Shown here in pieces: positions 27,401-39,000 of a stretch of 64,000 bases of DNA. The translations under genes and the position numbers were made by a program. The DNA is from Ascaris suum (lineage: Eukaryota > Nematoda > Chromadorea > Rhabditida > Ascarididae): NCBI GenBank assembly GCA_013433145.1, contig CM024172.1:62001-126000 (forward strand), read 5' to 3'. Under the pieces are notes generated by a model. That model ran no database searches, was not told where the DNA came from, and saw only the letters and a list, made by a program, of their open reading frames with translations. Positions within the stretch are counted from its first letter, which is position 1. Each line of letters begins with the position of its first letter.

Positions 27401-29940
27401 TTGTTAGTGCATGTCTGACTTCCACTTCTGTGTGGGAACAGTGGATACAATACCCGCTACTCTGAGGTCAATGCGGTATCCTAGCTGAATATACTTACTG
27501 CTGCTCGTTAACTTTCTCTGTTCTGAACGCATCCATTGATTCGTTTAGGATTTTATCTTCCTCATCGTCATGGTTATTTAACTGATGGTTGTCGGTGTTT
27601 TCCAAACATTGCCTTGTCAGCAACCGTAATTTAACTGAGGTCTGTAAAAAGGCTCTTTAAGGAAATATTGCGCCAACGAAACATCTGACAGAGGAACGGA
27701 CCTTAACAACCAACTATCAGTTTGCCACCAACCAGTTAGCAAAGAAAAGGAACTTAGAAATCGAACCGACTACCCTTTATGATGCAGTTGCTGTATTTCA
27801 ACGGAGCTGTTGGTTAGTGCCATCGAACGCGTGTGGATTTCACAATCTATAGTCTTTACTCTAGAACTCGCTGAGAAAGCATTGGGTAGAATGATGCATC
27901 TACGTACTGCTAATATTCCTCTAACTCTATTGCTTCTCAGAGATATCTAGAAGAATAAATACAGATAATCAGAAATATATTCGTCTTCGAAGAATTCATA
28001 TAAAAACTAAATAGAAAGCACAGCACATTCAGTGACTCACCACATTGCTTGTGCTTTTCCAACTTGCCGTATTAACCATAGCAATGGCTGCGGTGACTAG
28101 TTTTATCAGCAGTGGTCTATCCGAACAATCCAGCTTAGCTATTGCTGGCCAACAACGGTGTTTTACAGACGTATTCTGCGATGAAATAAAGCCTCCGGTT
28201 ATCAACATGTAAAGAGCTCCCTAGAAGCTTTTAGCAGTAAGAATAAAAGAAAGTGATGTTATACAATAGGTGAATGAATGAATGAGCCACAATTTATTCG
28301 CATCCAATGTAATATAACTGGCAGAAATATGAAGACTTCCTAAATATCGAAAACGAACATAATAATAGTCCTCCAGAAAATGCTACTGGAAAGAGGAGCA
28401 AAAAAAAATTCAGTAGCTGGAGGTAAAAATGGTGTCATGCTCCAAGGCAGTCGACTGGAACAAATTTGCAAGGAATCACTGATATTCGTACTTAAAAACC
28501 GCGTTACAAACGTTTCCATTCGAATGTTATTAGCGACATACCTACCAACACCGTAACATTTGCACTCAGTATGATTAAAATATGAAATTTGTAGAGTGCA
28601 GAATTATGTGGCAGAGCACGGTGCTTCTTTCGATTACTCGTTGGAAAACTCAACGGAAGAAGAGAGAGAGGGTACGCCGCTCTCCTTCCCTCTCTTCCTC
28701 GTCTCCATTTTGCATTGATCATCGAAAGTTTTAACGAGCAGCACCACAATAAAGTTGCTAAGTAGTTTGCGGTTTTCCGCCATTTTCTTCAACTGCTTAT
28801 CAAATTCGAGCACGTCATCCCGTCAATGTCTTTGTTTCCACGGTTTAATCTTTCACACGCCTTGTGTGAATGGATAACTATATCCGTAAATGAATGACGA
28901 GTTTATGGCAGCAAAACATAAGGTTATTTTGTTCATGATACTGTTCTTTGCAACCCTTTTTAAGATAATGCCCCAAATTTGATCTGACGTCTTGCTATAA
29001 AATTATGCGAGGCTTTTCTGGCATTCCGTTTCCAGAAGTGTTCCGATTCTCTCTTTTCTGCGGTCGGCGCAGATATCAGTACTCGCCGAAAATTGCTGCG
29101 CGGGGAACGAGCTTGAGCACACTTCCGTGTTCCAAAAACTTGAAATTTGTTCCCTGTGGATATCGCTTACGCACTCCCTTCTTCATCTCACAGGCTTTGG
29201 TTGCCTCGTTTTGTCCGCTACACTATTGCTTCTCTTGCTTATTCAACCCCTATGTATCTGACGCCTGCTCGCAAGGACGCTTTATGGACATACCGCTCTT
29301 TCTTGTGTTCGTGTCTTCGCCATCTCCGCCGACTGTCTTTGTAATCTAATTCGCATACCTGCTGTGTATTTTCCTTCTTAAAGACGTCGACATTACAAAA
29401 AATAACTACTTATATGATTGTCAGTGAAAATTCCGCTAGCAGTTAGTGCGAACCAGGAACTTTTTGGTTGACAAGCGAATGCTCGTTCACTCAGTTTCCG
29501 CGGACATTTTCAACGACCGTAATTTTTTCGGAGACCTAGTCAGCAGCAGTGCGCACATAACGTGACATTCCTAACGAACGTAAAATGCCAACTTGCAGAT
29601 TGGAAGAGCAATGTTTTCTTCGCAAATAAACATTAGATATCATCTGACTCCAAGCCAGATGGAGTAAGAATTTGGCTGTAACATGGAGCGTGAAACATGA
29701 AGTGATTTAGAAAGTGGAGTAGAAAACTGCCGTATGTATGCAATAAGTCAGCGATGATTTTTGGCCCCATTTTAATCCAACGAATTAACACCCTTTATCG
29801 ATCATGATTTGTCGCATTGCACAGTTTAAAACGCTGAGAACGCTGGAAGCAAAACGGAACATTACAGACTTTGTCATGGTAGAAAAAATTAACAACAGAA
29901 AATATAACCACAGAAAAAAAATATTCATTGAAGTCAAAAA

Positions 29941-30025
<85 letters not shown>

Positions 30026-33000
30026 GTATGATGTACGAGCTGTATATGTATATACATGTGTACATATGGGCAGCTCAAGCACTCAGCACACACGTACACA
30101 CACAGACGCTAGATTGTATCAGAACACCCACGGCCTCTTTCGTTAAGTTAAAAATTTTCCGCATTTTTCATAAACTTCATTACAATATTGTACCCAGGAG
30201 CCCGTTCTCTTTCACTGAAATGGCTCCTCGGGTTCTAAATCAGTTGTGAGATGCAAGTTCATTTCGACTGTGTTAGAACAAGTTGTATTCACAATATCCC
30301 CGCTCGATGAGTTCAAAGACGCCGCTCTATTCCTGCAGCTGTAGTTTAGGAGTGTAATTCGAAGATGTTCGAAGACTTTTAGAAAGGCACGCAGCACAGA
30401 ACCTATCAGATAAAATTATGGTAGCGAAAACGCTTCAACAACCAGTGAAATATTTTCGCGAGTCTATTTCCTCAATTCTGCGTCAATTGGGTCAATCTCT
30501 TTCTCTACTCTGAGAAAGCTCCACCATTTCTGTTTGCTCATTCGAGCTCCACCTCTTGGTACCTCATTAAATTATTCAAAAAAAAATATCTCGAGAGTAG
30601 AGTTTGTTGCCGCAGCAATGCTCCCATGCAATCGAGAAATTGACGACATCGTCAAAGTGGCGACGTGGTGAAATAATTAGCAGAAAAAGACCTTTTTTTC
30701 TCCGTGAGTAGTGCCTGCCCTTGTCGGATCCAGATAGGCAATAATATCACCAACAACGTATGTCTTTGCGTGTGGAAATCTGGCAAGAATTGCATTCAAA
30801 TAGGACTGTGCAGAGACTCGCACCTTTAAAACATAATTTCAATAAAAATCATCTCATCGACGCCCAGTCGCGATGAAAACAGGGAAATGTTAAAATCGTA
30901 GGCGATGGATTCCGACAACTTAAGGATGAGAAGCTGCTTCAATAAACCTTGCGTTTAAATGAAAAGACTTTCATGAAAAAGACCGTCTCATAAATCTAGA
31001 TCAATCTGCGGGTAGGTACGTATTGATTCCACTTGCAAGCAATAACAGCTATGACGATGCAGTCTGACGAGCATACTTCGCCATCCATATGACCTACAAC
31101 CACCAGCACTTGAAAGCTCAAAAACTTCATCATCAAATCCTGGTAGAGGATTTGCCGATTGCTTTAGAAAATATAACAGCCAACGTATTCCATTCTTCGT
31201 GGCGACGTAATTCCATGCGTTTTTTACAGTACTCTAGAGTAGTACGAGCTCACCTTATGATAGTAAAGAGTTAGGCCATTTTGAAAACTGATAATTGTAC
31301 ATACTCGGTGCAAAAGGACCCTGACCGGTTTAAGCCTTCAACGACAATACTTGAGAAAAATATGTGAAGGATCCTTCCTCAAAATCATCTCACCCCTCCC
31401 CCCAATGCGTCATTCCATTCCCGATTCAACAATCTAAGAACTTGGAAGATAAGGGAGATAAAGACATTTTAAAAAGGAATATATCTCATAAGCTTAAATT
31501 TCGCATGACTTACGGCAGTGTAAACATTTGTACCAAGCCTGATGAGGTCTTTCATGATCGCCAAATGTGATTCCGTGAAAATTGGAAGACGATTTCGGAT
31601 ACTCTGTAACGGCTCGAATCTTGTCACAACGCTTTGGCTGCAGAGGGGACGAAATAATTGACCCCGCCCCTCTCCGCCAAACAAGACGAAAAACAACGGG
31701 AGACCTTGGCAGTTTATGGAATGGGAACTAACAAAACAAGGATACGAAACTTCCCTCTCGGCTTTGTTAGGACTATGAAATGACATAAAAACGTCGTCGA
31801 ATGGACAGAAATTTCATTGCTGCCATTACTACAACTTCAGGCCAACCGGGAAAGAAAGGGCGGGAAGTTCATGAATCTTCAATATCCCAAATAAATCAGT
31901 TGCTCCCAAATAAAACAAACAAATAGAGTAAAAATTTCCACACTGATCTGCGCTAATTTTTTTTAGAGGAATTTCAGAATTAGCGGAGCGGATGAGATTT
32001 TTGCACAGTTGGGTTTCTTCGTCAATATTTCTTCATTAAAATATGATAGAAAACAGCTGCTAATAATGCGGAAGAAAAAGGAAAACGTAACTGAACTCCA
32101 AACGGTCCGAACAGAAAATGAAGCCCAAGTTGATGAAACAAAGTGCGATTCTGTATCCCATCTTCAATTCCTCCAGACGAACTCATTTTACAGCCACGAA
32201 CAATCGATTTTGACAGTCATAATTGATTTCACTGTAACACAGAAAACGACTAACTTACCTCCGAAAAAATTCACTTCCTACTCGATTGATGCTCACTACT
32301 ATTGAAGAGGATATGGGGAACGATGAAAGGCAGCCCTCTATTACTTTCCTTTCTTACGCAAGCTTCTGCGATTGGCGGCTAATCAAGAGTTACTCTTATG
32401 CTTCAGAACTCACCTTCGCTGACACGTCGACGGGATTTGCAACTGGATCATATGCAATCTACAGCACTTAGATCTCAGGACTTCGGCAAGTGGAGACGAG
32501 AAAATGGAAAAGCGTGCCATAATAGCACCTGCATTCCGCTCACCTTACTAGCCAGTTTTATCAAATGATCAAGCCTCTGGAACAGCGCATTTGCATTTTA
32601 ACAGATCTGGTCAAATGAATCCTTCTTCCAATGCCATCGGACCCTTTTTTCTGACTCAGCATAAAACGCACACAAACTTTTTTGCATATTAAGTGTCAGC
32701 AGCTCCTTTCGAGCTGATGCATCAAGGTAAAAAAATGGGATATAGGGCTTGACCCTGTGATGCACAATATGCGCAATATATTCCGTAATTCTAATCTCAC
32801 TGGTTGCTAAGTTAAGAAAATTTGAAGATGCAGACCGATATATACATGCATACACGTATGCATTTGCTAAGTTAAAAACTGCAGAAATGCATTTCAAATG
32901 TATACTTCGAGAATGACACGCACGGGAAAGCGAATGGGGATCCTTAGAGCGACATGAAAAAAATGGAAGCTTTGTCTTTACCCCTTATCCCTTTTACATG

Positions 33001-36000
33001 TCTTTTATACAAAGTGTACGCTCACATACAGCATTCATTCCTTATCATTCTTCGCTACGCGAATAAAACTTCTTCATCGAAAGAGGGAACCTTCCTACGC
33101 AAATGCGAAAAATGCACCATGGAACTCGTCGATCATGTGCAGTGAAGGTGAGTGCAAGTTCCGATTGTCAGAGATATATCAACGAAGCATTCCATCCAAA
33201 CGTCACACATGCGCGAACATGAGCAAATGCTGCTGTCATCAGTCTGCTACCCACCTAGGAGGAAACTGAACGTGAACGATAACAAACCTTCTGATATGTA
33301 AAGATGCGCTTTTCGAACGACCTGTAGAGATCGGCACGCTTACCCTGGATCGGATCTTGATAGCTGAGACCAGAACTACTTCTTTGTGCTCGAAAGTGAG
33401 ATGAAGACTTAAAAACACCATAAATAATTGCCAAGTCTTCAATGAGATGGAAATCTCCGCAGTTCTACCTAGAAGCGTTCGCTGAGCATAGATGCTGAAT
33501 GGTGCAAGTGATTAATCCTATGACGCTGTCCGCAAACGTTACGCATGTAACCTGTCTATCGAATATGCAGAAAGTGACTTAACAATATAAAACACACGAC
33601 GTCAGCTTGTATGGCATGTGCGATTCTCAAACAGCAGAAGATAATTTGGATATCAGGCCATGCATCTACGCCTTTCTTTTTACTACTCGCTGTAAAGATA
33701 CAATAAATTTCAAATTTGTAACTCTTCTAATAGTTTTTTCATAACTCCTCACTAACACACTTTATCGAACCCACTCCTCCTCCTTCTCACCCTCTTTCCA
33801 CCACACAACTGAATAAGACGCAAGTGAGTCAACCAAAAACTTGTGAGAATCACGCCAACGTAACGTTTACACTTCAATTCCCTTCAATAAGATGTGTTGC
33901 TAACCCCTTTTGTGGTGAGGAAATACTGAATGTAGGCAATCCATTGAAAGTTTTTCCATTCGTCGTCCCTCACATCGAGCAAGTAGTCAAGCAAATCGTG
34001 CATACATTTACGAATCGACTCTCTGATGCATTTGCCCCCGAACGTAAATGCTATAATGTATATATGATAAGCACCTTCACTCTAGTCAAGACATCTATCT
34101 TAAGCGAACATGCGTTCATGAAGCGACAATACAACGATGGGAAATATCCTGTAGGCGCAACCGAAAAATGTTATCAATTATCTAGGTTCATTTTTACAAT
34201 TATGCAATTCATCATCGACGAACTTGCTTTTGCATCTTTTTTACAACATTTTACAACTTTTCATTTTACATCTATCAACGAACTTTTATTTGGCTTATTT
34301 AGTCACAAGGAGTCGATTAACCTCACAGCAATTTAAAGAAATCACTCCGCACCTCGACAAAAAGCTGTCACCCGACCAGACTGACCTTCTACGGCCGTCA
34401 GGTTCTCTAGATGACAACTGAGATGCACTAACGGATCATTTTAAGTGATATGACCCTCCAAACCCTGCAAAGCTCGGCCTCATTTCTGATTGGCGCATGA
34501 CAACGGAAGTTAGCTCCTGTTTTGCGACTGGTTTTTGGCGTTTAAAATGAGAATTGAGACCGAAATTGTCTATGCTCAATGAGCAAAAGCATTTAACGTG
34601 GCCGCTCTTGAAAGGCTTCTTTTGAAGCTGGAAGACGTGGCATTGCCGGCTGCATTTTGTAATTACTTAAACCATTTTTATACGGAGAAGTTTTCAAGGA
34701 AGAATTTGAGACTGGTATGCTTATCCACGGCAACTTCGTAGTGTTGCTCTAATAGGAAATGTCTTGGGACACCGAAATTTCTTGTCCGCTGCATGACTCC
34801 TCCAAGACTAGAGGAGAGGTTAAATCTAGTTCAAAGGATGCTCGGTATCTTGACTTTACAATCGACCTTGAAATTCAATGGAGGTTGCAATGTTCTACTG
34901 TCAGTGAAAAGCCGTCGAACATTGCATTTTTCTCTCTAATTTGGAGCACATATGTATTCAGCGCTATCATCAGGCCTTCATCATTTGCTGCAGACCTATT
35001 CGGAATGCTTTAATCCAACATGTTTTCCTTATTCTGCTCCTGCCATCACATTGATAAAGAGTGCCCAGAAACGCTTCACCCGTATTGCTTTCAGCAAAGT
35101 TTCCGCAATGTTTTGCCATCAAAGTTTACCGATGTCAAACCAACCAAATCATACTACGGTCCTAAAAGTCTTTCACTTGGAACCGTCGAGAAACACAGGC
35201 TAGAGTTTGATTTCGTTTGATGTTAACAAGTTCAGGGAAGAAATACTAAAAGAAGAAATCCTGAGAGGTAGAATACTGCTTCCATCTTACCTCTACGAGC
35301 GGTCAACTTTGCGGAAGGAAAAATGAGTGCATTTATGCATGTAACAGCAACACTTCTCAAAGGCCTAGAGATGGCGATTACCCCTACTAAATCAACGATA
35401 AGCAGATACTGACCCTAAGGCGAATATCAACTGCAACAGCGGTCTAGAAGTTAAAAACCTGAGACACTCAGGTAGAAATAGGTAACGCAGAAAGAAACTT
35501 AGGAGAGACAATAAACGGAGGTTTGCGGCTAGAAAGCATTTAGAACACATTTCCAAAAACCGCATGTAAACCTTTACAGCTCAAGACTGCGCGACGACTT
35601 ATGCCCTAAAAATTGCTTACATGGTCATAGAAACGACTATGATGTCTAATTAATGCTGCAGGCAATGATATTCTCCATTTGGACAAACAAAACAAACTCC
35701 ATCACTAAAGTTGCATGACTTGAGAAATTTATAAATTCTCCAAAACAACTCGAAAGGTAGTAAAAAAGCAGACGAGCGCTCTAATACGAGGTGCCTATGA
35801 ATAAACCACATAATCAACTCTTCCTGCTCAATGCACTAACCAAAAACTATCGAGCAAATAAGAGCATCAATTTTTCGATTAACGTGGCCGTCCATTCAAA
35901 ACTACGGTTGTTGCTTACATGCCTTCAAATGTGCAGTGCAAAGACTCCCATCCTATCCAATCACGTCCTTTTTGCTCTAAATCGCCACTTCATCCTCTAT

Positions 36001-39000
36001 TATTTTCTCCTCTATCTAAATAATTCTCTTTGCTTATTTTTTCCTTTCACCTTGAAGACTTGAGTGCAAAATTTCATAATTTCTACTGTTTCCAAGCCGT
36101 GAGCCGAAACTTAAAGTGGCATCATTATTGCCATTAGATGCCGTCACGAAGACCTTGGCGCATTCTGCTGCTGAATAGTTACGCTTTGGGACACAACGTT
36201 GTTACTATCATCATGTTTTGGAAGTAGACAGAATTAGCATACAGATGAATATGCTCTCTCTAAACTAGTGCGTCCGTGTGTCGCTGAAATTCCGCGCTGT
36301 CTTCCAACTACCTCCCCATTTTCTTAACGCCCGAATGATGGCAGGCGGACGTCCATTTTGTGCCGCTGATTGCTTCTTTCTTCCCAATGGCTCAGCCCCA
36401 TGGTACACATCTTTTTCCCGAAATGCGAGTGCGTGAATTCTAGGCCGATTCCGGAATGAAGACACAAAAACGCTCCACAGCACATAGAGTCTGGTGGGAG
36501 AACAGTGGTAGAATTTATCTGCATCAAAGTAAACTAGAGGTGTGCATCTTTTAAATCTATCATCTTCATGTTGTACGCTCTTAACGGAACATCCAACTGC
36601 CCTCAGGCATCACAGGCAGCTATCACACTGCGAAGAAATCGCTGTCGTTCAGAAAATACTCTTGATGCCTTACCAACCGCTCAATCGGCTCTCTATTCCG
36701 TCTATTCCATTTGAGTCCACTTTACGCTATGAATAACTTCCATGAAGAGCAGAAGCAACAGTAGCATAAAAGTGCGCAATGTGCTGAGCGATATAAAACC
36801 ATAAACGTGGACGCGACGCTTTCAAGCGACATTTTCAAAAAGATATTTTTGATTGCGAACATCGCCGAGAAATATTTTAGTATCTCGCAACGGTGATAAT
36901 GTCTCGAGAAAAACTGTTAATGAGATGGAAAGCAACACTTAGCACGCCTGATCGCCTACTGGTGGTAAGAATATCTCACATGGCTGCGAGAGCAAACATA
37001 AAGAAATCATGGAGCCGTCAGACGATCAATTACCCGAGAACCGCGAACAAACGAGGTGGTTACGACAGAAGAAAAAGGAACTAAAAAGCAGTTGGAAATT
37101 ATGCCAACAGTGGAAATAAAAAGAGGAGAATCGACATTAAGTATAGCAAGGTAAAACTGGGTAATGGAAATGATTGGATGAGATCCATAAGCCAGTTGTA
37201 CCCGCTTCAAATACACAGCAACGAAGCATCAATATAGATATTTCGCTATGATCGGAATGTCGCGAAGACACGCGAGTTATCTAGCTGCTAGAGACAATAT
37301 AGATATCTAGCGGCTAGAGACATGAGAGTTGGAATGCGTCTAAACGCAGCAACTCATGAAACCGTCTAATTTCACCTCTTGCCGCAGCGACTATATCGTT
37401 TCACTAAAGCGGGGTATGGAGGCGCATTTGTCAACACTATTCCGTCTTTATTGTTTTATTCTTAGATTTCTCCACTTGCTTATCTTCGCTGGTTGTCATT
37501 AGTATTGACGCTTAACAATCTACTTACTATATGTTCGCATCTCATTCGTTATTGCATCAACAAAAAGCTAACTTACCCATCTCAGGTCATATTTTATGAT
37601 GTTCTTGTAATCGTCTCTCAGTTAAGTCGCCTGTTAATGCCATTTGAAAATGTATTAAGGTTTAATTACTCAAGTTTGAGGTACCGGGCGATCGCAGAGC
37701 TGAGAGGTGTCGCCCGAGCCTTGTGAACAAACTTGGGATGAACCAATCAGGAGCTTGGTACAGATTGGTGGAGAAAAGGAGGGGCGCTAGTGGACGAGCC
37801 GTCTTCAAATCAGGCCAATTTGCTTATCAAGCACATTTATATCTCACCCACTGCTGAAGCGTTCGAGCAGTTTCGAGTCCAGCATAGAAGTTGAAGGGTA
37901 TAAAGAAGAAAATATCGACGGTCCAAGAAAACAATTCGCAATAAAAAATTGTAAACCCGCACGTGTTAGGCAGCTGTGATTTGCCATTCCCCAGATAACT
38001 GCTGGTCGGCATATACCCAATTCGTCCAACACCTCATTTCTCATGAAAATACGTGTACTGAACTTCGTCATATCAAACTCTGCCATAGTTCTTAGAGACG
38101 CTCCATTTATAAAGAAGCTTTCTAGCGCCCACAGCGTATATCGTTTCGGCCGCACAACCTGCCTCCGAATTCTTTCGTTTTTTATACTTGTCGTTGTTCT
38201 ATTTGCTGCTTTTATATTACTGCTGTTGCGACAGGCTTGTATTGCTTGCAAATTTTGTTCCATGTACATCGTGACTCTTGGCCGTGTTATTCTTTTCTCC
38301 AATAAACCAGCGATCTTGTTGTTTTCTTTTCTGTCGTTTACATACGACCCGTAGATTCGTTTTGTTCACGACAGAAAATTTTGGTTCCATGAGCCGATAG
38401 TTAACCAGTCACAATGTCTGGAGAATACCGGCAGGCTAAGGAGCCGACAAAGGGCAGGCTGAAAGGGTACCTGAAGGAGATACCGGGGCTATAACTCCCA
38501 AAAATAAACGACCCCAAAAACAGCTGAACAAATTGCTTCGCTTGAAAAGCAAGCTGGTGAGTTTGACAGCCACATGTGTAAGATAAATGCCGCGATTAAT
38601 GGTTAGAAAAATACCACGAACAGTGGTTGTCTTTGAGGGCGAGTTCATGAGGAGAGGAAGCAAAAGAGGAATATCGGCTTTATCAACAAATAGCAGAGGA
38701 CCCGAGTGGTGTGCTCCAAGTTATGGACAAAGCTCGAGAAGCTTCTGGGCTAGTCGAAAACCGAAAACAGAACGCAGCAAGACTGCTTCTCGGGTTACAG
38801 GATAAAAACAAGATAAAAATAAGGCTGAAGCAGTGGATACAACTCAACTGCCTAAAACCGCCACCGAGAGTCAAGCACCCAAAATTGGAGCTAGCTACCT
38901 TTTCCGGCGACGCACGTAAACGGCCTGAACTTTGGTCTTCGTTTGAGGCGGCATTAGACCTACAGCAAGTACTCGGTGTCAATAAACTCAACTATTTACT

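Noticed and set aside
27194..27465. Cys/Ala/Val/His-rich open frames on both strands
   Set aside because: Products of the alternating GT/AC tract, open in all frames because the repeat lacks stops.
29804..30146. Open frames with Tyr-Ile repeats
   Set aside because: Translation of the (TA)39 microsatellite.
30212..30397. Minus-strand frame RAFLKVFEHLRITLLNY
   Set aside because: At first it looked like the vertebrate KAQQTFFAALGAYNF block, but that block is clearly VRVSAQSYLNAIL at 30,692-30,823, and the phase here is wrong.
37848..37973. Open minus-strand segment ending at a good GTGAGAT donor with FYAGLETARTLQQW
   Set aside because: It falls inside the putative LTR of the BEL/Pao element and its resemblance to PA200 would be out of order.
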